From Kineococcus sp. NBC_00420 (lineage in GTDB: Bacteria > Actinomycetota > Actinomycetes > Actinomycetales > Kineococcaceae): a stretch of DNA of 64,000 nt. Positions within the stretch are counted from its first letter, which is position 1, and each line of letters begins with the position of its first letter. Location: NCBI RefSeq assembly GCF_036021035.1, contig NZ_CP107930.1, positions 2,666,001 to 2,730,000 on the forward strand. The letters run 5' to 3'. Positions 46,648-55,453 of this stretch are shown piece after piece. Made by a program: the position numbers and the translations under genes. Below the pieces are notes generated by a model that worked only from the letters and a program-made list of their open reading frames with translations, had not been told where the DNA came from and did not search any database.

Positions 46648-47412
46648 GTGAGCGAGGAGTTCGAGGAGAGCACCGAGGACGAGGTGCTGAGCCCCCAGGA
46701 GCAACGGGTCCGTGACCGGTTGCGCGGAGCGGCCGACCTCGGTCCGATGCCCGACGACGTCGTGGCCCGCGTCGACGCGGCGCTCGCGGCCGCGCGCACC
46801 GAGACCCCCGTCGCCTCGCTGGCCGCCCGTCGGCGCCCGTCGCGGTTGCCACGACTGCTGGCCGCGGCGGCCGCGGTCGTGGTCGTCGGGGGCGGCGGCT
46901 TCTGGCTCTCGCAGGACCACTCGCTGTCCGGGGCGTCCTCCTCGACGGCCGCCGGTGGTGGCTCGGTGGCGATGGGTGAGTCCGTGCCGCCGTCGGCGAA
47001 GGTCCTGCTCAGCGGCAAGGACTACACCGACGCCACCGCCGTCCAGGACCTCGCCGAGGACACCCTCGACGAGGGCGCCCCCACCGGGGGTTCCGCGCCC
47101 GACGCGACCCCGGGCCTGGGCACGAAGGACGAAGGCCGCACCACCCTGATGGCGCCGCAGGACACGGAGTCCGCGACGAGCGACCCGGCGCAACGCCCGG
47201 CTGCCGAGAAGGCTCTGGCCTGCACGAAGAGCCTCGGGGTCGACCCGGACTCCGTCCTCGCCGTCGAGATCGCGACCTGGCGCACCACACCGGCCGCTCT
47301 CGTCGTCCACACCACCACCGACGGGGCCGAGGTCGTCGTCGTGGCCCTCGACTGCGTCCCCGGAGACCCCGCCTACAGCCGGGTCGACGTGCCCCTCCCG
47401 AACGGCTCCTGA
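46648..47412 (+). CDS. Membrane anti-sigma-like protein downstream of sigM
   Basis: A 254-residue protein with GTG start behind a strong gggaggagg. The amino terminus is acidic and cytoplasmic (EEFEESTEDEVLSPQEQRVRDRLRGAADLGPMPDDVVARVDAALAAARTE), one membrane helix lies at about 69-86 (LPRLLAAAAAVVVVGGGGFWL), and the rest (about 165 residues) should be outside. Two Cys are present (LACTKSLG and ALDCVPG). The usual zinc motif of ZAS anti-sigma factors is missing, as in many SigM partners. Position after sigM and the putative SigM promoter support a role as SigM antagonist; direct proof is lacking. Confidence 0.75.
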   Translation: MSEEFEESTEDEVLSPQEQRVRDRLRGAADLGPMPDDVVARVDAALAAARTETPVASLAARRRPSRLPRLLAAAAAVVVVGGGGFWLSQDHSLSGASSSTAAGGGSVAMGESVPPSAKVLLSGKDYTDATAVQDLAEDTLDEGAPTGGSAPDATPGLGTKDEGRTTLMAPQDTESATSDPAQRPAAEKALACTKSLGVDPDSVLAVEIATWRTTPAALVVHTTTDGAEVVVVALDCVPGDPAYSRVDVPLPNGS

Positions 47413-47436
47413 ACGTGGTGTGAGGGTTCGGCGCCG

Positions 47437-47462
47437 GGAACAGCGCACCCCTACGATCGGTT
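47437..47462 (+). promoter_or_regulatory. SigR/SigH-type promoter of trxB
   Basis: GGAAC (47437-47441), 18 bases, then GTT (47460-47462) matches the thiol-stress ECF promoter pattern GGAAT/C-N18-19-GTT used by Streptomyces SigR and mycobacterial SigH. It lies 69 bases before the trxB start, and trxBA is a known target of these sigma factors. Confidence 0.7.
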
Positions 47463-47531
47463 GAAGAAGCAGCAACGCCGGAGCCCCGTGACCGCGGGGT
47501 CGGCACCGATCGAGGAAGCAGGTCCGCACAG

Positions 47532-48572
47532 GTGAGCGACGCCACCACGAACGAGATCCGCGAAGTCATCGTCGTGGGTTCGGGCCCCTCGGGCTACACC
47601 GCGGCGCTCTACGCCGCCCGTGCGGAACTGCGGCCGCTGGTCTTCGAAGGATCGGTGACGGCCGGCGGTGCGCTGATGAACACCACCGAGGTCGAGAACT
47701 TCCCGGGCTTCCCGGAAGGGATCATGGGCCCGGACCTGATGGACAACATGCGCCAGCAGGCCGAGAGGTTCGGCGCCGAGCTGATCACCGACGACATCGT
47801 CGACGTCCGCCTCGAGGGTGACGTCAAGGAGGTCGTCACCGGCTCCGGTGAGACCTACCGCGCCCACGCGGTGATCCTCGCGCTCGGTTCGGCCTACCGT
47901 CAGCTCGGTCTCCCGGACGAGAAGCGGCTGTCCGGTCGTGGCGTGAGCTGGTGCGCCACCTGTGACGGCTTCTTCTTCCGCGAGCAGGACATCGTCGTCG
48001 TCGGCGGCGGGGACTCCGCGGTCGAGGAGGCGACGTTCCTCACCCGTTTCGCCCGCACCGTGACGATCGTGCACCGACGGGACGAGCTCCGCGCCTCGCG
48101 CATCATGGCGAAGCGCGCCGAGGACAACCCGAAGATCAAGTTCGTCTGGAACTCCGCCGTCACCGGCATCCTGGGCGAGAACAAGGTCGAGGGCCTCACG
48201 GTGCAGGACACCGTGACCGGTGAGACGAGCGAGATCGCGGCGACCGCGCTCTTCATCGCCATCGGCCACGAACCGCGCACCGACCTCGTCAAGGGGCAGG
48301 TCGACCTGGACGAGAACGGGTTCATCCTCGTCGAGGGTCGCAGCACCCGCACGAACCTCCCCGGCGTCTTCGCCGCCGGTGACGTCGTCGACCACGAGTA
48401 CATGCAGGCCATCACCGCCGCCGGCATGGGGTGCTCCGCCGCCCTGGACGCCGAGAAGTTCCTCGCCGCCCGCGGTGACGTCGCGCAGGACGAGCAGCCC
48501 CCGCGCGAGGAGACCCGGACGCCCGACGTCGCGGACTCCGACACCGTCGACCGCCCGCAGCCGCGGGTCTGA
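47532..48572 (+). CDS. trxB: Thioredoxin reductase (NADPH)
   Basis: A 346-residue FAD/NADPH enzyme with GTG start. The FAD site is [30 protein letters not shown], the redox-active disulfide is [11 protein letters not shown] (CATC) near residue 138, the NADPH site is [21 protein letters not shown] with [10 protein letters not shown], and the end has [35 protein letters not shown] tail of about 30 polar residues extends beyond the usual end. It reduces thioredoxin, encoded 27 bases downstream. A thiol-stress sigma promoter lies upstream. Confidence 0.97.
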   Translation: MSDATTNEIREVIVVGSGPSGYTAALYAARAELRPLVFEGSVTAGGALMNTTEVENFPGFPEGIMGPDLMDNMRQQAERFGAELITDDIVDVRLEGDVKEVVTGSGETYRAHAVILALGSAYRQLGLPDEKRLSGRGVSWCATCDGFFFREQDIVVVGGGDSAVEEATFLTRFARTVTIVHRRDELRASRIMAKRAEDNPKIKFVWNSAVTGILGENKVEGLTVQDTVTGETSEIAATALFIAIGHEPRTDLVKGQVDLDENGFILVEGRSTRTNLPGVFAAGDVVDHEYMQAITAAGMGCSAALDAEKFLAARGDVAQDEQPPREETRTPDVADSDTVDRPQPRV

Positions 48573-48598
48573 CCCCCACCCACATCAGGAGAACGACC

Positions 48599-48922
48599 AT
48601 GAGCACCACCCACGTCACGGACGACACGTTCGACGCCGAGGTCCTGCAGTCCGACAAGCCCGTCCTCGTCGACTTCTGGGCGCCCTGGTGCGGCCCGTGC
48701 CGTCAGGTCGCCCCGATCCTCGAGGAGATCGCCGCCGAGAACGCGGACAAGATCACCGTGGTGAAGGTCAACACCGACGAGAACCCGAAGATCGCCGCGA
48801 AGTACGGCGTCACGTCGATCCCGACGCTGAACGTCTACTCCGGTGGTGAGGTCGTCAAGACGATCATCGGCGCGCGGCCCAAGCCCGTGCTGCTGAAGGA
48901 GCTCGACGACTTCGTCGGCTGA
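48599..48922 (+). CDS. trxA: Thioredoxin
   Basis: A 107-residue classical thioredoxin from ATG 48599 with caggag upstream. The active site is [24 protein letters not shown] (CGPC, residues 32-35), followed by [31 protein letters not shown] with the cis-Pro. It reduces protein disulfides using electrons from TrxB and is co-transcribed with it. Confidence 0.98.
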   Translation: MSTTHVTDDTFDAEVLQSDKPVLVDFWAPWCGPCRQVAPILEEIAAENADKITVVKVNTDENPKIAAKYGVTSIPTLNVYSGGEVVKTIIGARPKPVLLKELDDFVG

Positions 48923-48934
48923 TCCCGTTCGCGG

Positions 48935-48968
48935 AGAGCGCCGGTCCCCTCGTGGGGGCCGGCGCTCT
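48935..48968. terminator. Terminator after trxA
   Basis: AGAGCGCCGG and its complement CCGGCGCTCT (ends at 48935 and 48968) enclose a further T/CCCC-GGGGG pairing and a TCGT loop, giving a 15-bp stem. It ends 5 bases before the stop of the convergent acetyltransferase gene, so it can serve both strands. Confidence 0.85.
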
Positions 48969-48972
48969 GCTG

Positions 48973-49623
48973 TCAGGGGTGGGCTACCCCGGTGAGGGTC
49001 TGGACCCGGATGCTGCCGAGCAGCCGCTCGAGCGCCGCCTCGACGTCCTCGCGCCAGCTCAGCGCCGTCTTCAGCTCCAGCCGCAACCGCGGGTAGCGGT
49101 GGTGGGGACGCACCACGGTGAACCCGACCGACTCCAGCAGGTGCGCGGGGAGCACGCAGGGGTCGCCGTGGTCGTGCGGGGACTCCTCGCTGCCGTCACC
49201 GCCGACGGCCGCCGCCGCCCCGCCGAACGCCTCGACGGCCTTCACCCCGCGTTGGGTGAGGTCCTTGGCCGCGCCCTGCAGCAGCATCCGGGCCAGCCCT
49301 TCGCCCCGGAAGGCCGGTTCGATCCAGCCCGTCGTCAGCAGGACGCTGTCACCGCTGACCGGCGAGGTGGGGAAACCCGTCGAGCGGGGTGAGTAGACCG
49401 GCGGGGCGTACATGACGAACCCGGCCGCCTGGTCGTCGACGTAGACGAGCCGGCCGCACGGACCCCACTGCAGCAGGACGCTGGAGATCCAGGCCTCCTT
49501 CTCGAAGTCCGGGTACCCCGCCGCGGCGGCCCGCTGGGCGGCTCCGGCGTCGAGTTCCCAGAAGACGCACTGCCGCGACTGCTTGGGCAGGTCGGCCAGC
49601 GTGTCGAGCGTCAACGGCGCCAT
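48973..49623 (-). CDS. GNAT family N-acetyltransferase
   Basis: From ATG 49623 the protein has 216 residues; the frame is open further upstream but that part is polar and unlike the family. It has TLDTLADLPKQSRQCVFWELD at the start, the hydrophobic strand LVYVDDQAAGFVMYAPPVY, and the acetyl-CoA loop GWIEPAFRGEGLARMLLQGAAKDLTQRGVKAVEAFGG, then a Cys in HGDPCVLPAHLLESVGFTVVRPHHRYPRLRLEL. Genes of this type sit convergent to trxA in many actinobacteria. The substrate is not known. Confidence 0.85.
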   Translation of the reverse strand: MAPLTLDTLADLPKQSRQCVFWELDAGAAQRAAAAGYPDFEKEAWISSVLLQWGPCGRLVYVDDQAAGFVMYAPPVYSPRSTGFPTSPVSGDSVLLTTGWIEPAFRGEGLARMLLQGAAKDLTQRGVKAVEAFGGAAAAVGGDGSEESPHDHGDPCVLPAHLLESVGFTVVRPHHRYPRLRLELKTALSWREDVEAALERLLGSIRVQTLTGVAHP

Positions 49624-49776
49624 CCGACGACCCACCGGCGTCAGCCTCCCCAGTCCCGCTCGGCGTCTCGACGACGCGTCCGCGTTGCGTCCACGCGTCG
49701 AACGCATCCTAGGTGGCAGTCTCGGAGAGTGCGACGAGCACTCGTCCACTCAGCACCCGTGTCCCAGGAGGCCGTC

Positions 49777-51138
49777 ATGAGCCAGCACCGCCCGCCCTCG
49801 AGTCCCGGTGACGCGTCCCCCGCGTCGGCGGCGGCCGGGGCCGGAACTGGGGCTGGCCGGAGGTTGGACCGTTGGCGGTCCGCCTACGCCGAACGGACCG
49901 CGTCGATGACGGCGTCGGAGATCCGGGCGCTGTTCGCCGTGGCGAACCGGCCCGAGGTCGTCTCGCTCGCCGGCGGCATGCCCTACCTGCCCGCGCTCCC
50001 CCTCGACGCCATCGCCGAGATCTCCGCGCGGTTGATCTCCCAGAAGGGAGCCGTGGCCCTGCAGTACGGCTCCGGTCAGGGTGAGGAGGTGCTGCGCGAG
50101 CAGATCGTCGAGGTCATGCGCCCCCAGGGCATCGACGCCCACCCCGACGACATCGTCGTGACGACCGGGTCCCAGCAGGCCCTCGACCTCGTGTCCCGGA
50201 TCTTCCTCGACCCGGGTGACGTGGTCCTCGCGGAGGCGCCCAGCTACGTCGGTGCCCTCGGGGTGTTCCGCAGCTACCAGGCGCAGGTCGTGCACGTGCC
50301 CCTCGACCACGACGGGCTGCAGCCCGCGGCGCTGGAGGAGGCGCTCGTGCGCCTCCGGGCCGAGGGGAAGCGGGTGAAGTTCCTCTACACGGTGCCGAAC
50401 CACCACAACCCGGCGGGCGTGACGCTCTCGTTGGAACGGCGGCGGGAGGTCCTGGCCATCGCCCGACGCCACGAGCTGCTGATCCTCGAGGACGACCCGT
50501 ACGCGCTGCTGGGCTTCGACGGCGACCCGCTGCCCGCGCTCCGCTCGATGGACCCCGAGCACGTCGTGCACCTGGGGTCCTTCTCCAAGACGTTCGCGCC
50601 GGGCTACCGCGTGGGGTGGGCCGTCGCGCCGCACGCCGTGCGGGAGAAGCTCGTGCTGGCCTCGGAGTCGGCGATCCTCTGCCCGACCTCCTTCGGCCAG
50701 TTCGCGATCGCCGAGTACCTGTCGAGCTACGACTGGATGGGCCAGGTCAAGGTCTTCCGCGAGCTCTACCGCGAGCGGCGCGACGCCATGCTGGACGCCC
50801 TCGCCACGCACCTCCCCCGAGCGACGTGGACGCACCCCGTCGGCGGGTTCTACGTGTGGATGACGTTGCCCGACGGTCTCGACGCGAAGGCGATGCTGCC
50901 GCGCGCCGTCACCGGCCGCGTCGCCTACGTCCCCGGCGGCGCCTTCTACGCCGACGGGAGCGGTAGCCGGTCGGTGCGGTTGTCGTACTGCTTCCCGCCG
51001 GCCGAACGGATCCGTGAGGGTGTCCGCCGCCTCGCCGCCGTCGTGCAGGACGAACTGGACGTGGCCGAGACCTTCGGCCCCGTCACCCCGCGCGCCGGTC
51101 GAGCCGGCCACGACAACCCCGGACCGGAGCTGGCATGA
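49777..51138 (+). CDS. PLP-dependent aminotransferase (class I/II)
   Basis: From ATG 49777, behind caggagg, the protein has 453 residues. After a Ser/Ala-rich amino terminus (residues 1-30) the fold type I aminotransferase follows: VVSLAGGMPYLPALPLDAIAEI, LQYGSGQGEEVLREQIVEVM, VVTTGSQQALDLVSRIFLDPGDVVLAEAPSY, TVPNHHNPAGVTLS, ILEDDPYALLGFDG and the PLP-binding lysine in HLGSFSKTFAPGYRVGW. It resembles 2-aminoadipate or valine-pyruvate-type aminotransferases (the LysN/MocR-like group, without a DNA-binding domain). Its stop overlaps the start of a Ddl-like gene by 4 bases, suggesting a shared pathway around D-amino acids or peptides. Confidence 0.9.
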   Translation: MSQHRPPSSPGDASPASAAAGAGTGAGRRLDRWRSAYAERTASMTASEIRALFAVANRPEVVSLAGGMPYLPALPLDAIAEISARLISQKGAVALQYGSGQGEEVLREQIVEVMRPQGIDAHPDDIVVTTGSQQALDLVSRIFLDPGDVVLAEAPSYVGALGVFRSYQAQVVHVPLDHDGLQPAALEEALVRLRAEGKRVKFLYTVPNHHNPAGVTLSLERRREVLAIARRHELLILEDDPYALLGFDGDPLPALRSMDPEHVVHLGSFSKTFAPGYRVGWAVAPHAVREKLVLASESAILCPTSFGQFAIAEYLSSYDWMGQVKVFRELYRERRDAMLDALATHLPRATWTHPVGGFYVWMTLPDGLDAKAMLPRAVTGRVAYVPGGAFYADGSGSRSVRLSYCFPPAERIREGVRRLAAVVQDELDVAETFGPVTPRAGRAGHDNPGPELA

Positions 51139-52082
51139 CCCGCGACCTGCACGTCGCCGTCCTCGCGGGCGGTCTCTCCCACGAACGGGACGTCTCCCTG
51201 CGCTCCGGTCGCCGGGTCGCGGACGCGTTGCGCTCCTCCGGCTGCGAGGTGACGATCCTCGACGCGGACGCGCACCTGCTGCCGACGTTGGCCGCCCAAC
51301 GACCCGACGTCGTGTGGCCCGTGCTGCACGGGGCGATCGGGGAGGACGGCGCGCTGCGCGACGTCCTGGAACTCCTCGGGCTCACCTACGTCGGCGCCCG
51401 CCCGGGGGCCTGTCGACTGGCCTGGGACAAACCCATCGCCCAGAGCATCGTCGCGGCGGCGGGGATCAGGGTCCCCCCCTCGATCGCGCTGCCGCACGCC
51501 ACCTTCCGCGACCTCGGAGCCCAGCCCGTCCTGGCCGCAGCCGCCGATTGGGCGGGCTTCCCGCTCGTGGTGAAGCCGAGCCGGGGAGGCTCGGCGCTGG
51601 GGGTCGCCGTCGTCGGGGAACCGCGGGACCTCGCCCGCGCCGTCGTGGACTCGTTCGCCTACGGCGACACCGCCCTGGTCCAGCAGCACGTCCCGGGGGT
51701 GGAGGTGGCCGTCTCCGTCGTCGAGATCGACGGGGAGGTCCAGGTCCTGCCCGCCGTCGAGATCGTCGCCGACGGCGGCTCCTACGACTACGCGGCCCGC
51801 TACACCGCCGGGGCCACCGAGTTCTTCGCACCGGCCCGGTTGTCCGCCGACGACGCCGAACGGCTGGCCGGGACGGCTCGTGGCGCGCACGAGGCGCTGG
51901 GACTGCGCCACCTGTCCCGCATCGACTTCATCGTCACCGACTCCGGTGATCCGGTGTTCCTCGAGGCGAACGCCGCACCGGGGATGACCGAGACGTCGTT
52001 GCTGCCGCAGGCCGTGGAGGCCGCGGGGCTGGAACTCGACTCCGTCTACCGCTCCATCGTGGAGAGCGCGCTCCGGAGCTGA
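51135..52082 (+). CDS. D-alanine--D-alanine ligase-like ATP-grasp protein
   Basis: A 315-residue protein, ATG start overlapping the aminotransferase stop (ATGA). Ddl motifs are present in order: VAVLAGGLSHERDVSLRSG, VVWPVLHGAIGEDGALRDVLELLGLTYVGA, LAWDKPIAQSIV, FPLVVKPSRGGSALGVAVV, VQVLPAVEIVADGGSYDYAARY, and the metal-binding end DPVFLEANAAPGMTETSLLPQAVEAAG. It would join two D-alanines or related amino acids with ATP. Since a standard ddl usually lies elsewhere in actinobacterial genomes, this origin-proximal copy may be a paralogue; that cannot be decided from this window. Confidence 0.85.
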   Translation: MTRDLHVAVLAGGLSHERDVSLRSGRRVADALRSSGCEVTILDADAHLLPTLAAQRPDVVWPVLHGAIGEDGALRDVLELLGLTYVGARPGACRLAWDKPIAQSIVAAAGIRVPPSIALPHATFRDLGAQPVLAAAADWAGFPLVVKPSRGGSALGVAVVGEPRDLARAVVDSFAYGDTALVQQHVPGVEVAVSVVEIDGEVQVLPAVEIVADGGSYDYAARYTAGATEFFAPARLSADDAERLAGTARGAHEALGLRHLSRIDFIVTDSGDPVFLEANAAPGMTETSLLPQAVEAAGLELDSVYRSIVESALRS

Positions 52083-52096
52083 CCTGCGGACGTGCT

Positions 52097-52139
52097 ACGG
52101 GCGGCGCGTCGGGTGGGGGGTCACCGGCGCGCCGCCCGT
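52097..52139. terminator. 12-bp hairpin terminator between convergent genes
   Basis: ACGGGCGGCGCG (52097-52108) pairs with CGCGCCGCCCGT (52128-52139) across a 19-base loop. It lies between the stops of the Ddl-like gene and parB. Confidence 0.75.
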
Positions 52140-52141
52140 GC

Positions 52142-53305
52142 TCAGGGGGTGGGTGTGGCGTCGAGCAGGCGGAGGATCCGATCGAGGTCCTCCAGGCCGG
52201 CGAAGTCCACCGTCATGCGCCCTCGGGTGCGTCCCATGCTGATCTTCACCCGGGTGTCGAGCCGGTCCGCCAACGTGGAGGCACGGTCGTCCAGCTCCGG
52301 CTGCGCCTGCGCGGGGTTGCGGCGTCGCGGCTCGTGGTCCGCGTCCCCGAGGGAGATGATCTCCTCCACGGCGCGCACCGAGAGACCTTCGGCGACGACC
52401 CGCTGGGCGAGACGTTCCATCGCCGCGCCGTCCTCGAGCGACAGCAGCGCACGAGCGTGGCCGGCGGAGATGACGTTCGCCGCCACCCGGCGCTGCACCA
52501 GCGGCGGCAACTTCATGAGACGCAGCGTGTTGCTGATCTGCGGACGTGAGCGGCCGATGCGCGAGGCGAGTTCCTCGTGCGTGCAGCCGAAGTCCTCGAG
52601 CAGCTGCTGGTACGCCGCCGCCTCTTCGAGCGGGTTCAGCTGGCTGCGGTGCAGGTTCTCCAGCAGCGCGTCACGGAGCAGATCGTCGTCGGCGGTGTCG
52701 CGGATGATCGCCGGGATGGTCTCCAGGCCGGCCTCGGTCGCGGCTCGCCACCGACGCTCACCCATGACCAGCTCGAAGCGCGGGGTGCCGTCCTCCGCCG
52801 GGTCCGAGGACCGGACGACGATGGGCTGCAGCACCCCGATCTCGCGGATGGAGTGCACGAGTTCGGCGAGTTCGTCCTCGTCGAACACCGTGCGGGGCTG
52901 ACGGGAGTTCGGCACGATCGCGGTGACGGGGACCTCGGCGAAGCGCGCCCCGGGCACGTCGACCAGGCCATCGTCGGTCGCGGCGTCGGTCGTGGTGGGC
53001 TCGACCTCGACCTCCGGGGTGATCTCCGGCTCCAGGGGGGCCTCTGCGGGCGCCTCCTCGGTCGTGACGACTGCGAGGTCGCCGATGCGTTCCTCGTGGC
53101 TCTCCGGCGCGTCAGGCGTCTCGTCGACCGTCGCGTCGGTCTCGTCGGAGCGTTGGTCGAAGAAGAGGTCGACCGGACGTCCCCCGGTGCGCATCGCCGG
53201 GGGCAGCGTGGCGGTTCCCATGCCGACCCGGCTCGAGGTCGTCGGTCCACCGCTGGGGATCAGGGCACCGAGTCCCCGGCCGAGTCCACGTCGCTTGTCG
53301 CTCAC
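52142..53305 (-). CDS. parB: Chromosome partitioning protein ParB
   Basis: A 387-residue protein. Residues 115-225 hold the ParB/Srx CTP-binding domain with [42 protein letters not shown] and the GERR box in [16 protein letters not shown]. The HTH region follows: [63 protein letters not shown]. The end (about 340-387) is the dimerisation domain. The first 110 residues are acidic and disordered and include the usual actinobacterial start [14 protein letters not shown]. It loads on parS sites as a clamp and forms the segregation complex. It overlaps parA by 4 bases; the parS cluster is about 1 kb upstream. Confidence 0.97.
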   Translation of the reverse strand: MSDKRRGLGRGLGALIPSGGPTTSSRVGMGTATLPPAMRTGGRPVDLFFDQRSDETDATVDETPDAPESHEERIGDLAVVTTEEAPAEAPLEPEITPEVEVEPTTTDAATDDGLVDVPGARFAEVPVTAIVPNSRQPRTVFDEDELAELVHSIREIGVLQPIVVRSSDPAEDGTPRFELVMGERRWRAATEAGLETIPAIIRDTADDDLLRDALLENLHRSQLNPLEEAAAYQQLLEDFGCTHEELASRIGRSRPQISNTLRLMKLPPLVQRRVAANVISAGHARALLSLEDGAAMERLAQRVVAEGLSVRAVEEIISLGDADHEPRRRNPAQAQPELDDRASTLADRLDTRVKISMGRTRGRMTVDFAGLEDLDRILRLLDATPTP

Positions 53306-54645
53306 GCTCCACCTTCCTTCGACGCGAACCCACGTCGCGTCCCCGTTCCATCACTCCACCGCGCCCACGGGTCCGCCACAGCGGGCGGCGCTCCCACGGC
53401 AGCATCCCCTGCAGGCGCGACCGTTTCGTGGACGCCACGCTGGGCGATCTCACGCGCCGCCTCGAGGTAGGCCAGGGCACCGGAGGATGACGGGTCGTAC
53501 GCCATCACCGTCTGACCGTGGCTCGGTGCCTCCGAGATCCGCACCGAGCGGGGGACGAGAGACCTCAGGACCTGCTGCCCGAAGTGCTGACGAACCTCGT
53601 CCACGACCTGGGCGGCCAGCCGCGTGCGACCGTCGTACATGGTCAGCAGGATCGTGGTGACCTCGAGGTCCGGGTTCAGGTGCTCCTGGATCAGCTCGAT
53701 GTTCGCCAGGAGCTGGCTCAGCCCTTCGAGTGCGTAGTACTCGCACTGGATGGGAATGAGGACCTCCGGGGCCGCGACGAAGGCGTTGATGGTCAGCAGG
53801 CCCAGGCTCGGCGGACAGTCGATGAGGACGTAGTCGATGCGCCGCTCCCCGGCCTTCTCCAAGGCTTTCAGGTACTTGGCGAGCGCACGCTGCAGACGCA
53901 TCTCACGAGCGACCATGGAGACCAGCTCGATCTCAGCACCGGCGAGGTCGACCGTCGCTGGCGCGCACCAGAGGTCGGGAGCCTCGTCGCAGCGCTGAAC
54001 GACGTCGGCCAGGGGTTTGCCCTCGACCAGGACCTCGTACACGCCGGGCACGTCCTGGTGGTGGTCGATCCCCAAGGCCGTCGAGGCGTTTCCCTGCGGG
54101 TCGAGGTCGAGGACGAGGACCTTCAGCCCCGCCGCCGCCAGCGCCGAAGCGATGTTGACCGCGGTCGTCGTCTTGCCGACGCCGCCCTTCTGGTTCGCGA
54201 TCGTCATGACACGGGTTTCCGTCGGCAGCGGGAAGCGCTCCGACACCGTCGCGCGCCGTGTTTCACGTGGAACCGGGGGGAGCTCCTCTTCGGCGGCCTC
54301 GAGCTCGTCGACCTCATCGGGCGACGGAAAGGTCTCCACCGACGTCAGGATGGGCGGAGCAATGGGCGTTTCACGTGAAACGTCCACCAACTCTGAGTGC
54401 GGCTCGGTTTCACGTGAAACGGGCACTACCGGCTCAACGGCGACGAGCAGGGTTTCACGCGGAACATCGACATCGACGGTGTCGACGTGCACCTCGGTTT
54501 CACGTGAAACGTCGACAGCCTGAGGCTCATCGAGCATCAGGGCGGAGACCGAGAACCACCCCAGGTGCCCCGAGCCGTTCGACGCCGGCCGCGAGCTGCT
54601 GAACCAGCCGAGCTGTGCCACTCCTCGTCCCTCTCCCTCACTCAT
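53302..54645 (-). CDS. parA: Chromosome partitioning ATPase ParA with parS-encoded N-terminal extension
   Basis: A 447-residue protein from ATG 54645, whose start overlaps the rsmG stop (ATGA); ATG 54537 is an alternative. The ATPase domain begins near residue 145: [26 protein letters not shown] with the deviant Walker A, then [56 protein letters not shown] and [24 protein letters not shown]. ParA pulls the ParB-parS complex along the nucleoid. The first 145 residues are an acidic extension carrying the pentapeptide V-S/P-R-E-T five times (residues 46, 61, 76, 89, 125). Each repeat is the translation of a parS site, so the extension appears shaped by DNA function. Confidence 0.96.
   Translation of the reverse strand: MSEGEGRGVAQLGWFSSSRPASNGSGHLGWFSVSALMLDEPQAVDVSRETEVHVDTVDVDVPRETLLVAVEPVVPVSRETEPHSELVDVSRETPIAPPILTSVETFPSPDEVDELEAAEEELPPVPRETRRATVSERFPLPTETRVMTIANQKGGVGKTTTAVNIASALAAAGLKVLVLDLDPQGNASTALGIDHHQDVPGVYEVLVEGKPLADVVQRCDEAPDLWCAPATVDLAGAEIELVSMVAREMRLQRALAKYLKALEKAGERRIDYVLIDCPPSLGLLTINAFVAAPEVLIPIQCEYYALEGLSQLLANIELIQEHLNPDLEVTTILLTMYDGRTRLAAQVVDEVRQHFGQQVLRSLVPRSVRISEAPSHGQTVMAYDPSSSGALAYLEAAREIAQRGVHETVAPAGDAAVGAPPAVADPWARWSDGTGTRRGFASKEGGA
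54259..54274. other. parS site A (two mismatches)
   Basis: TGTTTCACGTGGAACC differs from the 16-base parS consensus at two positions. On the minus strand it encodes VPRET (ParA residues 125-129). Confidence 0.8.
54367..54382. other. parS site B (perfect 14-base core)
   Basis: GTTTCACGTGAAAC at 54368-54381 is a perfect parS core. It encodes VSRET at ParA residues 89-93. Confidence 0.92.
54406..54421. other. parS site C (perfect 14-base core)
   Basis: GTTTCACGTGAAAC at 54407-54420 is a perfect parS core. It encodes VSRET at ParA residues 76-80, 39 bases from site B. Confidence 0.92.
54451..54466. other. parS site D (degenerate)
   Basis: GTTTCACGCGGAAC at 54452-54465 matches the 14-base core at 12 positions. 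It encodes VPRET at ParA residues 61-65, 45 bases from site C. Confidence 0.65.
54496..54511. other. parS site E (perfect 14-base core)
   Basis: GTTTCACGTGAAAC at 54497-54510 is a perfect parS core. It encodes VSRET at ParA residues 46-50, 45 bases from site D. Confidence 0.92.
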
Positions 54646-55418
54646 CGACGGTTGCCCTTGCCGGGGCGGCGCTTCGCCACGGCCGGTGCGCCCGGTGCCG
54701 GTGCAGCGCGCAGCCGACCGTGCCCCCGGGCCACCCGCACCACGGTCGTCCCCGTGCCGTCGTCGGGTCCGACGCTCAGTACCTCGGGAGCCGTCGTGAT
54801 GCCCATCTGCTGCAGGGTCGCAGCTGCGGCGGCGATCTCCTCGGAGGCGCTCCGGCCCTTGATGGCGATGAGGTGCCCACCGGTCACGACGAGCGGCAGC
54901 GCCCAGCCGTAGAGGGTCTTGAGCGGAGCGACGGCTCGAGCCGTGACGACCGCAGCGGAGAACTCACCCCGCACGTCCTCAGCGCGACCCCGCGCGACCG
55001 CGACCTGGTCTCGCAGGTCCAGTTCGGCGATCGCCTCGCGGAGGAAGGTGTAGCGCCGTTCCAGCGGCTCGACGAGGCGGATGTGGAGGTCCGGCCGGGC
55101 GAGAGCGAGCGGGATGCCTGGCAGACCTGCACCGGAGCCGATGTCGATGACCGACGACCCCTCGTCGATGACTTCACTGAGGTAAGCACAATTGAGGATG
55201 TGCCGGTCCCAGAGCCGCGGGACTTCACGCGGGCCGATCAACCCCCGCTCGACACCGGCCGTCGCAAGGAGCTCGCGGTAGGCGGCGGCGCGATCGGCGC
55301 GGTCCCCGAAGACGCGTGACACCGCCTCGGTCGGGACCTCGGAGGAACTCTCGGAAACGACGGAGGGCGGTGGCGTTTCACGTGAAACACCACCGCCCTC
55401 AGGCACCTCATCAGACAC
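54642..55418 (-). CDS. rsmG: 16S rRNA (guanine527-N7)-methyltransferase RsmG
   Basis: A 258-residue protein with GTG start. After a polar extension of about 35 residues, which includes VSRET at residues 11-15 encoded by a parS site, the GidB/RsmG fold follows: AAAYRELLATAGVERGLIGPREVPRLWDRHILNCAYLSEVI, the SAM motif SSVIDIGSGAGLPGIPLALARPD, VEPLERRYTFLREAIAEL and VVTARAVAPLKTLYGWALPLV. It methylates N7 of G527 in 16S rRNA; loss gives low-level streptomycin resistance in many bacteria. It lies between jag and parA, the conserved order at the origin. Confidence 0.95.
   Translation of the reverse strand: MSDEVPEGGGVSRETPPPSVVSESSSEVPTEAVSRVFGDRADRAAAYRELLATAGVERGLIGPREVPRLWDRHILNCAYLSEVIDEGSSVIDIGSGAGLPGIPLALARPDLHIRLVEPLERRYTFLREAIAELDLRDQVAVARGRAEDVRGEFSAAVVTARAVAPLKTLYGWALPLVVTGGHLIAIKGRSASEEIAAAAATLQQMGITTAPEVLSVGPDDGTGTTVVRVARGHGRLRAAPAPGAPAVAKRRPGKGNRR
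55374..55389. other. parS site F (perfect core, inside rsmG)
   Basis: CGTTTCACGTGAAACA contains the perfect core at 55375-55388 and differs from the 16-base consensus at one position. It encodes VSRET at RsmG residues 11-15, about 0.9 kb from the parA sites. Confidence 0.92.
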
Positions 55419-55453
55419 CCCGTCACCCTATCGGCTGACGGGAGCCTGCCTGT

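Noticed and set aside
54496-54511. The VSRET repeats as a sign of sequence error or low-complexity artefact
   Set aside because: The repeats are exact parS cores with unrelated sequence between them, and the frame stays open through all five.
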